Origin: Paenibacillus fonticola DSM 21315
GTDB taxonomy: Bacteria > Bacillota > Bacilli > Paenibacillales > Paenibacillaceae
Direction of reading: 5' to 3'
Length of the DNA: 64,000 bases
NCBI RefSeq assembly: GCF_000381905.1
Contig: NZ_KB907264.1
Span: forward strand, 1 to 64,000
The position numbers were made by a program, and so were the translations under genes. Shown here piece by piece: positions 47,155 through 56,715 of the stretch. Positions within the stretch are counted from its first letter, which is position 1, and every line of letters starts with the position of its first letter. Below the pieces are notes generated by a model. It did no database searches and had not been told where the DNA came from. It was given only the letters and a program-made list of their open reading frames with translations.

Positions 47155-47670
47155 ATGAATAAACAAGAGTTGAAGCATTCCAGAACTGTATTGGAATATT
47201 TGGTCATGATTAATGAGTTGTCTTATTCCGGAATCGGACGGGAGCTCAACATTACACCGCAGCAGTTCTCGGATTGGATTAAAAAACGCAGGCCGATTCC
47301 CCAAGAACGTCTGCAGGCACTTGCGCAGTATTTTGGAGTTGAGGAAACCGTGTTGGTTGATAACCATCAATATACGAAGCCGCTAACTACCCTGGCCAAA
47401 ATCGAGCTTCATATCCTGTTAATAGAACAAAAGGTCGCGCAGCTGGAAGCAGAGGGAGCGGATGAGGAAGATATCGAGCCCTATAGGCAGAGTAAAGTAA
47501 AACTTCAGCGGGAGAGAACGGATGAGCTTCGCCTTGCGCGGGTTGCCGCAGTTTTACAGCAGGGGGATGAGCGGACGGATGCCATTATCGATTTCGTACT
47601 AAATGAGCTGGAAACCGGACGGTTGGAGGATTTAAGCAGAAAGCTGCAGAAAGGAGAGGGACCGAAGTGA
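47155..47670 (+). CDS. XRE-type helix-turn-helix regulator
   Basis: A 171-residue protein. ATG follows AGGGGTG. Residues 10-60 form a Cro/CI-type helix-turn-helix ('YSGIGRELNITPQQFSDWI', 'PQERLQALAQYFGV'); the rest is helical and acidic, probably a dimerisation or sensor region. It likely represses its own promoter through the two palindromes upstream. Its stop overlaps the start of the amidase gene (GTGA), so the two form a unit. Confidence 0.85.
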   Translation: MNKQELKHSRTVLEYLVMINELSYSGIGRELNITPQQFSDWIKKRRPIPQERLQALAQYFGVEETVLVDNHQYTKPLTTLAKIELHILLIEQKVAQLEAEGADEEDIEPYRQSKVKLQRERTDELRLARVAAVLQQGDERTDAIIDFVLNELETGRLEDLSRKLQKGEGPK

Positions 47671-48686
47671 GCACAGCGGTATATATTTGTCGGGAAGGCA
47701 TTAACCTTTTTGGCAAAAACCAAGACGTTCCCTATCATGGAGCATACATATTTACAAATAGCCGTAATGTTGTAAAAAGAGCGATGGTCCTGCCACCGGA
47801 TCATCCGGCAGAATGGATTTCACGTTATGGCAGCTTGACCGTCTCACAGGTTGGCAAGGAACTGCCGAATGGCGGAATGAATGAAGCCGGTCTCGTAGTG
47901 GAACAGACAACGTTATGGCAGTCTGCTTATCCCGAAGACAGTTCCCTTCCAGCGATTGGCGAGCTTCCCTGGATTCAGCTTTTGCTTGATACTTGTGCAT
48001 CCGTACAGGAAGCGATAGAAGCCGCATCGAGGATCCGCATTGTACAACCCCTGTCCAGACTTCACTATATGATTTGTGATCGCTCCGGAGACTGCGCAGT
48101 CATTGAGTTCTTAAACGGGCAAATGAATGTGTATCGAGACAACACGCTGCCGATCCCGGTTTTGGCAAATACACCTTATGTTGAGGCAGTTAGGGACATA
48201 GAAAATACGAGGGAACAGCGGCATAATGTATATGATGATTATTCATGGAATTCTATGGTACGCTTCAAGAAAGCAGCAGCTTTCATTGCCTCTCCGATCC
48301 CGTCCGGCAAGGGAGAACAAATTGAAATTCTATTTGAAGCGCTTCGATCGGCTCAGCGAGAGGATACCGTTTATAGCCTAGTTTACGAATTGACAAAATT
48401 GGAGCTTCATTTCTTGTCGAATCGCTATCCAGAGAGGAAAGTAATTCGACTTAAAGAGTTGGATTTTTCTTTGCAATCCAATGCAAAGGTGCTCGATTTA
48501 CATCAACGAGACGGTGGAGTTCTTAATGATTGTTTTGAACAGTATAACTCGAAAATGAACCGGATCGTTGTGGATTCGTTTTTTCGAAATCCGGTACTAA
48601 CAGAAGCATTTGGATGGACGATTACGGAGGAAATGATTAATTTTACGGCTTCTTTCCCCGATCAGTATCGGTCTGTAGAAAAATAA
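47667..48686 (+). CDS. Choloylglycine-hydrolase-family (Ntn) amidase, no Cys2
   Basis: A 339-residue linear amide C-N hydrolase-like protein. GTG start behind AAAGGAGAGGGA. The family pattern is visible: 'LFGKNQD' (for GRNxD), 'GKELPNGGMNEAGLVVEQT' and the ANTPY segment with the active asparagine. However, the catalytic N-terminal Cys is replaced: after Met removal the chain would begin with Ser2. Either Ser is the nucleophile or the enzyme is altered. The nearest Cys is at position 8. Co-regulated with the XRE gene. Substrate unknown. Confidence 0.8.
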   Translation: MSTAVYICREGINLFGKNQDVPYHGAYIFTNSRNVVKRAMVLPPDHPAEWISRYGSLTVSQVGKELPNGGMNEAGLVVEQTTLWQSAYPEDSSLPAIGELPWIQLLLDTCASVQEAIEAASRIRIVQPLSRLHYMICDRSGDCAVIEFLNGQMNVYRDNTLPIPVLANTPYVEAVRDIENTREQRHNVYDDYSWNSMVRFKKAAAFIASPIPSGKGEQIEILFEALRSAQREDTVYSLVYELTKLELHFLSNRYPERKVIRLKELDFSLQSNAKVLDLHQRDGGVLNDCFEQYNSKMNRIVVDSFFRNPVLTEAFGWTITEEMINFTASFPDQYRSVEK

Positions 48687-49010
48687 CTCTTTTGAGCCCG
48701 GCCTCAATGTGGAAGAGTCTCTCCTCTGCTTGCCGATAGGCTGCAGGGCGGAAAAGCGACGCTGGATCAAGATTTCTACATTGAGAAAGAGAATGAGCTT
48801 ATTCTTCAATTTGGATTTTTCCTTGAAGGGCATTGAACGATTCACCACGGAAGACACTGACCTGTAAGGGTTAGTGTTTTTTTCTCTTTGGGTTCCAGGA
48901 GGGGGGGATTAGCTGCCTTATTTTTTATTGGTTCAGAATGAGTAAATCGCCTAATTCACTTTTCTTCTCTGGTCATAAGATGGTTAGAAAATGATCAAAG
49001 GAGGATTTAC
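48687..49010. other. Intergenic region with possible gene remnant and terminator
   Basis: A plus-strand frame at about 48693-48838 ends 'DQDFYIEKENELILQFGFF' and a stop, which looks like a coding remnant but has no start or RBS. A terminator (ACACTGACC/GGTTAGTGT then TTTTTTT) lies at 48854-48882. A run of G at 48899-48907 is notable. Confidence 0.5.
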
Positions 49011-49430
49011 ATGGCGAGGCAAGTAAAGGTAAGCCCGCAGTTCAAAAGACTGTGCGATCAATTTGCAAGAATTCTGGGGGGCGAATCTGAAATTGAGGAG
49101 GGGCCGGTTTGTTTTGTCACGCGGATGACGAATTTAAGTGAGACGATCCTGGGAAGAAGAACCCGTTCCCCTTTGGTTCAAATGCAGATGTTTTCTTTTG
49201 AATCTCTGGATAAATCGGGTCGTGCGCTTTGTTTAGGGGAGACTGCCGTACATCAAAATCAAGTTAATCGATTGATTTCAAATCTTCGTAAACGAGGAAT
49301 AAAAGTGACTGCCCTTCATAATCACTGGCTAAAAGAAAACCCACGTTTAATGTATATGCATTGGGAAGCTATTTCGAATCCTGTTGTGTTTGCCAGAAAC
49401 ACAAAAGAATCCATTGCATTCTTGGGTTGA
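49011..49430 (+). CDS. DUF1259-family protein, first of a tandem pair
   Basis: A 139-residue protein behind AAAGGAGG. The pattern GPVCFVTR, 'TILGRRTRSPLVQMQMFSFE' and 'VTALHNHWLKENPRLMYMHWE' is that of DUF1259 (LppY/LpqO-like). The paired histidines in LHNHW and MHWE could bind metal. No signal peptide. Function unknown. The next gene, 52 bases on, is a clear paralogue. Confidence 0.85.
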   Translation: MARQVKVSPQFKRLCDQFARILGGESEIEEGPVCFVTRMTNLSETILGRRTRSPLVQMQMFSFESLDKSGRALCLGETAVHQNQVNRLISNLRKRGIKVTALHNHWLKENPRLMYMHWEAISNPVVFARNTKESIAFLG

Positions 49431-49482
49431 CGTAGTTGGGCTATGAGGTTTTTTTAATTACGAATTGAAAGGATGAACTCAT

Positions 49483-49905
49483 TTGGCGGAACAGGTGAAA
49501 GCAAGTCCTCGCTTTAGAAGATTATGTGATCGATTTTCAAGCATTTTAGGTGGAACGGAGCACGAGATAACCAAGGGCCCGGTTTGTTTTGTATCTAGAA
49601 ATAGGAGAATAAACGCTACGATTTTGGGAAGAAAGACCACATCACCTTTAATCCGTTATCAGCTGTTCTCTTTCGAATCGCTGGACAGTTCAGGCCGCGC
49701 GCTGTGTCTAGGGGAAACGGCTCTCTTCCAAAGCCAAGTCAATCAATTGCTCAGCAATCTTCGCAAGAACGGGATTACAGTAACAGCGGTTCATAATCAC
49801 TGGCTGTTTGAGAAGCCGCGTCTAATGTATATCCACTGGGAATCAATCGATGATCCCATCGCATTCGCAAGGAAGGTCAAGCGTTCTATAGCTTTCTTAG
49901 GTTAA
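49483..49905 (+). CDS. DUF1259-family protein, second of a tandem pair
   Basis: A 140-residue paralogue of the previous gene, alignable along its whole length with about two thirds identical residues by eye. TTG start behind GAAAGGATGA. All conserved motifs are kept (TILGRKTTSPL, AVHNHWLFEKPRLMYIHWE). Tandem duplication is evident. Confidence 0.85.
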   Translation: MAEQVKASPRFRRLCDRFSSILGGTEHEITKGPVCFVSRNRRINATILGRKTTSPLIRYQLFSFESLDSSGRALCLGETALFQSQVNQLLSNLRKNGITVTAVHNHWLFEKPRLMYIHWESIDDPIAFARKVKRSIAFLG

Positions 49906-50103
49906 GATTGTTGGAGGAGTATCCGTATCATTTAAGGTGAATGTTAAGTCCGGCCGCGTGGAGGCCGGGCTTTTTATGTCCAAAGCGGTGCTTGGCGTCC
50001 TATGACGGTGGTCAACCATATTTGACGGACAAAGGCGGAGCAGCGCTTAAGCATTAACACTGCGGATGCAGTTAACAGCAAGGAGTAACATACGGGCCAC
50101 CTC

Positions 50104-50158
50104 TTGACATCTCCAAATGACATGTTACGATATAATAGACAGACAGTCGGTCGGTAGG
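50104..50158 (+). promoter_or_regulatory. TetR gene promoter region with operator-like repeat
   Basis: TTGACA (50104-50109) and TATAAT (50131-50136) are 21 bases apart, too far for an ideal promoter, so the true -35 is uncertain. GACAGACAGTCGGTCGGT starting just after the -10 is a partly palindromic, TetR-operator-like sequence. Confidence 0.55.
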
Positions 50159-50189
50159 TAATGCGGGGGAAGGTGAGGGAGGCATGCCA

Positions 50190-50828
50190 ATGAGAATTGT
50201 AAAAAGTGCAGAGGAGCGTAAAAACGAAATACTGGATGCGGCGGACGAGCTCTTCGCTCTTAAGGGCTTTGACGGCACAAGCACAAACGACATTCTCGAG
50301 AAGGTCGGAATTGCGCGGGGAACATTGTATCATCACTTCAAGTCGAAAGAGGATATTATGGACGCGCTGATTGAGCGGTATAGCGCCCGTCTTTTAGGCG
50401 CAGCTCAGAATATGGCCGCAGACAAGAGCATCCCCGTTGTCGAGCGGATGATCCGTGTTGTTATGGCGCTTAACATAAGCGGCGGAAGCAGCAAGGAGAT
50501 TATGGAGCATATCCACAAGCCGCAGAACGCGCTGATGCATCAGAAGATCCAAAGGGTCATTATCCATGGCGTGCCGCCGATATTAACGGAAATCATCCGC
50601 GAGGGGATAGAGCAGGGAATGTTCAGCACACCGTATCCTTATGAATGCATGGAGATGGTTGTGATTTATGCGAATAGCGTCTTTGATGGTGACATGGTTG
50701 CATTGACGGAGGAGGAGCGCCTATCACGAATGCAAGCCTTGATCTGCAATGTGGAGAGACTGCTTGGTGCAGAAAGCGGAAGTCTGAGGGGCGTTTTGAA
50801 AATGTTCGGGATGAACCATGAGGAGTAA
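50190..50828 (+). CDS. TetR-family regulator
   Basis: A 212-residue regulator; ATG at 50190 has GGGAGG 7 bases upstream (an ATG two codons earlier is also possible). The helix-turn-helix reads 'TSTNDILEKVGIARGTLYHHF'. The C-terminal part is a ligand-binding helical domain. It is 79 bases before an FtsX-type ABC exporter operon and probably represses both. Confidence 0.92.
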   Translation: MRIVKSAEERKNEILDAADELFALKGFDGTSTNDILEKVGIARGTLYHHFKSKEDIMDALIERYSARLLGAAQNMAADKSIPVVERMIRVVMALNISGGSSKEIMEHIHKPQNALMHQKIQRVIIHGVPPILTEIIREGIEQGMFSTPYPYECMEMVVIYANSVFDGDMVALTEEERLSRMQALICNVERLLGAESGSLRGVLKMFGMNHEE

Positions 50829-50907
50829 CGGTTATGCGTGACTGCGTGACTTTTTTAGTTCCATATAACTTGAAGTCGGTTAGACAGCTTGAGCATAGGG
50901 GTGACTT

Positions 50908-53226
50908 ATGTATTTTAGATTAATCCGCAATGATATATCAAACAGCAAGCTGATCACGCTGACGACCACGATATTTGTAGCAGCGGCAGCTATGCTGGTC
51001 TCGCTTGCGGCGATACTCGTTGTCCATCTGTCGGGGGCGATAGATACGCTGATGACCCGGGCGAAGACGCCTCATTTTATGCAGATGCATGCTGGTGAAC
51101 TTGATCCTGCCCGGCTGACGGAATTTGCGAATCGGCACAGCAATGTCGATGAATTTCAGGTGCTGGAGTTTCTCAATATGGACGGCGCCCGGATTGTACT
51201 AGGGGATCGTTCGCTTGCGGATAGTGTCCAGGATAACGGATTCAGCGTCCAGAGCGATAAGTTTGACTATCTGCTTGATCTGAACGGGAATATCATAGAC
51301 GTATCTGACGGCGAGCTGTATGTACCCGTCAACTATATGAGGGATAACACGGCCAAGCTTGGCGACAGGGCAGTCATCAGCGGCAAGGAATTTACCGTAG
51401 CGGGATTTCTGCGCGATTCACAGATGAATTCGATGCTTTCCTCCTCCAAGCGATTTCTGGTTAGTCCCCAGGACCACGCAGAATTACAAAGCCTGGGCAA
51501 TACGGAATATCTGATCGAATTCAGATTGAAGGATTTATCGGCACTAGGGGCTTTCGAGACGGATTATGCTGCTGCAGGACTGGAAGCGAACGGGCCAACG
51601 ATTACATATCCGCTATTTAAAATGATCAATGCACTTTCCGATGGAATGATGATTGGGGTCATCCTGCTAGTGAGCGTGCTCGTCGTGGCCATCGCCTTGA
51701 TGTGCATCCGTTTTACGCTCCTTGCGAAAATCGAAGACGATTACCGAGAAATCGGAGTGATGAAGACATTAGGGCTGCGTATTTCCGACATTAAGAAGAT
51801 TTATCTTGCCAAATACGCGGCCATTGCGGTGACGGGGGGCTTGACGGGCTTTGGATTGTCCTTGGTCTTCAAAGATCTGCTTCTTGAAAATATCCGGCTG
51901 TATATGGGGGAGAGCAGCCGCGCATCCCTGGCGCCGTTTCTTGGAATCATCGGCATTCTGCTTGTTTTTCTCGCCATTATGATTTATGTGAGTGGAGTGC
52001 TGAGACGCTTTCGGAGAATTTCTGCGGCGGAAGCCATTCGTTTCGGCAATTCTCAGGAAAAGACGACAGTAACAAAGCACATGCGCCTAAGCACGAACCG
52101 GCTGTTCAACACGAATATTTTTCTAGGGGTCAAGGATGTTCTGGCCCGAAAAAAACTGTACGCCACCATGCTGATCGTGCTGATCATGTCCGTATTTATC
52201 ATGATTGTGCCGCAGAATCTATACAACACGATTTCCTCCAAGAGCTTCATTCAATATATGGGAGTCGGGAGCTATGATTTGCGCGTTGATCTCCAGCAGA
52301 CCGACCGCATTTCCGCCAAAGCCGCTGAAATTTTAAAGGCAATGAAAGAGGATAAGGCCATTTCCGAGTATGCCGTGTTTGCCACGAAAACGTTCAAAGT
52401 AACAACAGAAGCCGGCGCGGAAAAAAATTTAAAAATCGAACTCGGCGACCATTCGATATTCCCTATCGCCTACTCCCAGGGCAGAGCACCTGCCGCAGCA
52501 GACGAGATTGCGCTGTCCACTTTGAACGCGGAGGAGCTGAGCAAGAAGACCGGCGATGTCATCACCCTGGTGATCGGGGGGAAGGAAAGGAAGCTGACGG
52601 TCAGCGGCATCTATTCCGACATCACCAACGGAGGCAAAACAGCGAAGGCTGTTTTCAACGATCATACGGCAGACGCAATGTGGTACATCATTTCTGCAGA
52701 GCTTGCAGACCCATCCCTCATCCACAGCAAGGTCGCGGACTATGCGGGCAGGTTTGCTTACGCTAAGGTTTCTGACATGGATGCCTATATTGCACAGACG
52801 TTTGGTTCCACCATAAGCTCCATCGAAAAGGCCTCTTATGCGGCCGTTGCAGTAGCTCTCATGATCATGGTACTGGTTACGCTGCTGTTCATGAAACTGC
52901 TTGTTGCCAAAGATAGATACTCCATCGCCGTCATGAAAGCCTTCGGCTTCACAGGCTCCGATATTCAGGCGCAGTATGTATCGCGTGCGGTGTTCGTGCT
53001 GATGATCGGCATTGTCCTTGGCACGCTTCTGGCCAACACGCTCGGAGAGGTGCTTGCCGGGGCGGTGGTCTCCTCCTTTGGAGCGGCAGCGTTTCGTTTT
53101 ACGGTCGAGCCGCTTGCGGCCTATTTGCTAAATCCGCTGATGATGACTGGCACGGTGCTGATCGCCACCATCCTCGGCACCTTGGGCGCGGGTCGAATCA
53201 CCATTTCCGAACATATAAAGGAGTAG
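50908..53226 (+). CDS. FtsX-type ABC transporter permease
   Basis: A 772-residue permease with an N-terminal hydrophobic helix, a large extracytoplasmic domain, a three-helix FtsX core (about 245-375), a second extracytoplasmic domain and a second FtsX core (about 650-765). Such fused permeases work with one ATPase in lipoprotein release, antibiotic or peptide export or resistance sensing. 'GVMKTLGLRISDIKKIYLAKY' and 'AVMKAFGFTGSDIQAQYVSR' are the paired coupling helices. The ATPase follows after 4 bases. Confidence 0.88.
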   Translation: MYFRLIRNDISNSKLITLTTTIFVAAAAMLVSLAAILVVHLSGAIDTLMTRAKTPHFMQMHAGELDPARLTEFANRHSNVDEFQVLEFLNMDGARIVLGDRSLADSVQDNGFSVQSDKFDYLLDLNGNIIDVSDGELYVPVNYMRDNTAKLGDRAVISGKEFTVAGFLRDSQMNSMLSSSKRFLVSPQDHAELQSLGNTEYLIEFRLKDLSALGAFETDYAAAGLEANGPTITYPLFKMINALSDGMMIGVILLVSVLVVAIALMCIRFTLLAKIEDDYREIGVMKTLGLRISDIKKIYLAKYAAIAVTGGLTGFGLSLVFKDLLLENIRLYMGESSRASLAPFLGIIGILLVFLAIMIYVSGVLRRFRRISAAEAIRFGNSQEKTTVTKHMRLSTNRLFNTNIFLGVKDVLARKKLYATMLIVLIMSVFIMIVPQNLYNTISSKSFIQYMGVGSYDLRVDLQQTDRISAKAAEILKAMKEDKAISEYAVFATKTFKVTTEAGAEKNLKIELGDHSIFPIAYSQGRAPAAADEIALSTLNAEELSKKTGDVITLVIGGKERKLTVSGIYSDITNGGKTAKAVFNDHTADAMWYIISAELADPSLIHSKVADYAGRFAYAKVSDMDAYIAQTFGSTISSIEKASYAAVAVALMIMVLVTLLFMKLLVAKDRYSIAVMKAFGFTGSDIQAQYVSRAVFVLMIGIVLGTLLANTLGEVLAGAVVSSFGAAAFRFTVEPLAAYLLNPLMMTGTVLIATILGTLGAGRITISEHIKE

Positions 53227-53230
53227 GCCT

Positions 53231-53989
53231 ATGAAGAAAATCATTATTGGAGATCACCTCGTAAAAACCTTCGGCGAAGGCGATGAAAGGCGCAACGTAT
53301 TGGGCGGCGTGACCGTGGAAATAGAGAAAGGCGAGTTCGTGGCCGTTATGGGGCCTTCGGGCTCGGGAAAATCAACGCTGATGTTTGCGCTGAGCGGTAC
53401 GGATCGTATAAATGACGGAAAGGTCTTGTTTGATAGCAAGGATCTATCCAAGCTTGGGGAGAATGAGCTTGCGGATATGCGCAGAACCCAGATGGGTTTT
53501 GTATTTCAACAGCCGACCATGCTGAAGCACTTGAACATTCTTGACAACATCATTCTTCCGTCCATGCGGGGGAGCAGAAAGAACGCCGCAGAAATTACGG
53601 CAAAGGCAAGAGCGCTTATGCAAAGGGTAGGCATTGCCGAGCTTGAGAAGCGCGACATGACCCAGGTGTCCGGAGGCCAGCTGCAGCGGGCGGGAATATG
53701 CCGCGCACTGATGAACAGCCCGAAAATTATATTCGGCGACGAGCCTACGGGCGCGCTCAACTCTAAATCGGCCGAGGAGATTATGGACCTGTTTTCAGAA
53801 ATCAATGCAGAGGGGACCGCGATTCTGCTTGTCACTCACGACGCCACGGTTGCGGCACGGACAGAACGTATTATGTTCATGCGCGATGGAACGATCGTCA
53901 GCGAATTGAAGCTTCCGAAGTATAACGGGACGGACACCGATGGAAGGGTCGGGCAGGTAACAGCGAAGATGAGAGAAATAGGAGTATAG
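53231..53989 (+). CDS. ABC transporter ATP-binding protein (MacB/LolD type)
   Basis: A 252-residue ATPase. Walker A GPSGSGKST, Q-loop VFQQPTML, signature VSGGQLQRA and Walker B IIFGDEPTGALN are intact; 'DEPTGALN' is typical of the MacB/LolD/FtsE group that partners FtsX permeases. It completes the TetR-regulated exporter. Confidence 0.93.
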   Translation: MKKIIIGDHLVKTFGEGDERRNVLGGVTVEIEKGEFVAVMGPSGSGKSTLMFALSGTDRINDGKVLFDSKDLSKLGENELADMRRTQMGFVFQQPTMLKHLNILDNIILPSMRGSRKNAAEITAKARALMQRVGIAELEKRDMTQVSGGQLQRAGICRALMNSPKIIFGDEPTGALNSKSAEEIMDLFSEINAEGTAILLVTHDATVAARTERIMFMRDGTIVSELKLPKYNGTDTDGRVGQVTAKMREIGV

Positions 53990-54241
53990 CTGCAAAAGTA
54001 AGGCATTTCGATTATTTACATTGCTGTTATTGTTCCATCGAATATTGCAGTAGTCGAACATTGTAGGAATTGACACAATATGATAAGAGCGTTCACTTCA
54101 ACCTAGTCCGCAGGAGGCTGGGTTTTTCTTGTTATCAAAGTTTTTTACAAAATGGGATATCACCCAATTATCAAAATAGATTCATAAATAGTCATTTAAT
54201 TTCTTTTTTTATCATTATATAATGAATTTTAATGAAACTAA
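53990..54241. other. Intergenic region with terminator
   Basis: 54099-54126 holds a terminator (AACCTAGTCC/GGCTGGGTT then TTTCTT) for the exporter operon. The following 110 bases are AT-rich with short repeats (TAATGAA) and lead into the sugar operon promoter. Confidence 0.6.
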
Positions 54242-54270
54242 TTGACATAATAGAGTCAATATATTACTAT
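54242..54270 (+). promoter_or_regulatory. Sugar operon promoter with overlapping inverted repeat
   Basis: TTGACA (54242-54247), a 17-base spacer and TACTAT (54265-54270). TTGAC-N8-GTCAA (54242-54259) is an inverted repeat covering the -35 and could be the operator of the DeoR regulator at the operon end. The leader to the first gene is about 160 bases long. Confidence 0.65.
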
Positions 54271-54432
54271 AAAAGCAACAAACGGTCATTATTTTTTATA
54301 AATTATCAAAAAGAGACAAAAATCGTCGAATGAGAAGAGGGGGGATCGCTTTTTCTGAACAGACCAACCATAGCCTGCTAGTACAGAGAGAAGATAAATA
54401 AGAGGGAACCTAACTGAAAAGGAGAGTTATCC

Positions 54433-55353
54433 ATGAAATTCGCAACTAGGCTTAATTCTTTTCCTAATCGCTCCGTCGTTGAGACCATAGACCAAATCGC
54501 TGCGGTATCCGGTGTGACTCATGTGGACTTGAATTATCCCGAGCATTTTCAAACGAACAAAGTAGAAGACATCAAAGAAGCGCTCACACGGAATAACATC
54601 AAGTTGAATGCGATTAACCCGAGATTCCGGAGTGACTTTATTAACGGTGAGCTGGGAAACTCTGATCCGCAGGTGGCACGTAAGGCCATTGATCTTTGCA
54701 AGCAATCGATTGATGTGTGTAGAGAACTAGGCGGCGAACATGTAATTATTTGGCTGGGTTATGAGGGATTCGACTACTCCTTCCAAATCAACTATGCACA
54801 GGTGTGGAAGCAGGTCGCTAGTGCGATCGAAGAAATTTGCAGCTACGGCTCCGATTTAAAAATCAGTATTGAATATAAACCATTCCAGCCGCGCGCTTAC
54901 TCGTTTATTTCCAGCTATGCGGACACACTGCTGATGGTTGGAGATGTAGGAGCCAGCAATTTGGGCGTAACCCTTGATTTCTGCCATATGCTGATGAAGG
55001 ACGAGAATCCTTCTTATGGGTTAAGCTTGGTCGCGGAGCGTAACAAGCTCCATGGCATCCACTTAAACGATGGGAATAAGCTCAATGATGACGGCTTGAT
55101 GGTAGGGTCGGTCAACTTTATTCAAACGCTTGAGTTTATCTTTTATATGAAGAAGTATAATTATCAGGGCGTTATTTACTTTGATACATTCCCGGTCCGT
55201 GAAAAGCCATTAGAGGAGCTTCAGGCGAACATAGCGATGTTTACAAAATTGGATCAACTAGTAGATCAAATCGGAATCGGTCATATCCAGTCGATCATTG
55301 ATCGCAACGATGCCGTCGCGGCTCAAGAAATTATGCTTGCTTGCCTTAAGTAA
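54433..55353 (+). CDS. Sugar phosphate isomerase/epimerase (xylose isomerase-like TIM barrel)
   Basis: A 306-residue AP-endonuclease-2-like TIM barrel. ATG behind AAAGGAGAG. Metal-binding acidic and histidine residues are visible in 'ISIEYKPFQPR', TLDFCHM and 'LHGIHLND', as in hexulose epimerases and hydroxypyruvate isomerases. As first gene of the operon it probably converts the imported sugar before phosphorylation. The exact sugar cannot be told; a ketohexose or pentose is likely from the ribose-type transporter. Confidence 0.82.
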   Translation: MKFATRLNSFPNRSVVETIDQIAAVSGVTHVDLNYPEHFQTNKVEDIKEALTRNNIKLNAINPRFRSDFINGELGNSDPQVARKAIDLCKQSIDVCRELGGEHVIIWLGYEGFDYSFQINYAQVWKQVASAIEEICSYGSDLKISIEYKPFQPRAYSFISSYADTLLMVGDVGASNLGVTLDFCHMLMKDENPSYGLSLVAERNKLHGIHLNDGNKLNDDGLMVGSVNFIQTLEFIFYMKKYNYQGVIYFDTFPVREKPLEELQANIAMFTKLDQLVDQIGIGHIQSIIDRNDAVAAQEIMLACLK

Positions 55354-55532
55354 TACGGGTTCATCTTCATGTTTGTGGATGTACGGCCATTGATGTATGG
55401 ATGTACGGTTAAGGATGGAGGCAGTTTCTGGGGGCGTATGCAAACTCTCTCAACAGTTGCAGTTATGAAACCTTAACCGTGTTTCCCACGGTTTATAGTT
55501 TGCGAGTTATACTTAATTTTGGGGGGACGAGA

Positions 55533-56633
55533 ATGAAAAGAACAGCTATTTTGAAAACGCTTATATTAATGTTGTGCATCACCGTGTTTGCTGCCGCTTG
55601 TGGCACGAAGGAAGGATCAGGCGGGGAGACGGTTTCCTCTCCGGAACCGGCGCCAGCGGTGGAGTTTAATCCGGATGAGGCGGATGGCGTAGAGTTTAAG
55701 CAATTGAGAGAACAGTATGGAGCGGTACCGAAACCAGAGAAACCGATTATACTGGGCGGGGTTTCCAAAGCTTTTGAAAATGAATATTGGAGAACGCTAA
55801 AAGAAGGAATGGAGCTGGGTGCAGAGACGATGAGAGGTGCTGGCATCGATGTTAGCATCGATGTGAAGGCAGCGCAAGGTGAAGGAGACGAACAAGGTCA
55901 GCTGTCTATCGTTAAAGATATGATTAATAAGAGATATTCCGCATTATTGCTCTCACCAATTTCTGACGGCAACCTGACGCCGGGTGTAGAAGACGCGAAA
56001 AAACACGATATTCCGGTGATTAATGTAAACGACGGTTTGATTGCGACCGCTCCTTATTTCGTAGGCCCTAAAGCGATTCAAAATGGAGAATTAGCTGCGG
56101 AATGGATCGCTGAACAACTAAATTATGAAGGCGATATCGCGATCGTCATCGGAATGCCGAAAGCGTTCGCTGCCCGCCAGCGAACAGCAGGCTTCGAGAA
56201 CTGGATTACGGAGAATGCACCCGACGTTAAAATCGTCGAGAAGCAAAATGCCGACTGGGATCGTTCCAAAGCAAGAGATTTGGCCGAAACCTGGATCAAA
56301 AAACATCCTGATCTGAAAGCGATTTTTGCCAATAACGATACGATGGCGCTCGGTATTGTGGAAGCGGTTAAAGCCTCCGGGAAGGATATCCTTGTCGTTG
56401 GCGTTGACGGGATCGGCGAAGCATACGAGTCTATTAAAAAAGGCGAACTATCTGCGACCATCGACTCTTTTCCTAAATACAAAGGACAAATTTCCGTAGA
56501 AGTCGCCCTTCGCATCCTTGGAGGACAGGAAATGCCAAGAGTCATTTGGACGCCTCAGGCCTTGATCGACAGCACGAACGTGAATACGCCGGCGGAGGAG
56601 ATCATTGGCTGGGAGAACGCGGTGTTTGAATAA
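55533..56633 (+). CDS. Sugar ABC transporter substrate-binding lipoprotein
   Basis: A 366-residue periplasmic-binding-protein-like lipoprotein. ATG at 55533 follows TTGGGGGGA; an upstream in-frame ATG has no RBS. Signal peptide with lipobox VFAAAC. The body matches ribose/galactose-type family 1 binding proteins (peripla_BP_4): 'KDMINKRYSALLLSPISDGN', 'VGVDGIGEAYESIKKG'. A GC-rich hairpin after the gene may favour its higher expression. Confidence 0.9.
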   Translation: MKRTAILKTLILMLCITVFAAACGTKEGSGGETVSSPEPAPAVEFNPDEADGVEFKQLREQYGAVPKPEKPIILGGVSKAFENEYWRTLKEGMELGAETMRGAGIDVSIDVKAAQGEGDEQGQLSIVKDMINKRYSALLLSPISDGNLTPGVEDAKKHDIPVINVNDGLIATAPYFVGPKAIQNGELAAEWIAEQLNYEGDIAIVIGMPKAFAARQRTAGFENWITENAPDVKIVEKQNADWDRSKARDLAETWIKKHPDLKAIFANNDTMALGIVEAVKASGKDILVVGVDGIGEAYESIKKGELSATIDSFPKYKGQISVEVALRILGGQEMPRVIWTPQALIDSTNVNTPAEEIIGWENAVFE

Positions 56634-56652
56634 TGAATTAATCTGACCGAAA

Positions 56653-56694
56653 TAAACAGCCGGACAGACGCTGCCTGGTATCTTCCGGCTGTTT
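56653..56694 (+). promoter_or_regulatory. Intercistronic hairpin after the binding-protein gene
   Basis: TAAACAGCCGGA / TCCGGCTGTTTA: a perfect 12-bp stem with an 18-base loop, no T run. Such elements after binding-protein genes often stabilise the upstream mRNA or attenuate the distal genes. Confidence 0.65.
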
Positions 56695-56715
56695 ACATAA
56701 AGAAGGTGGAGAACG

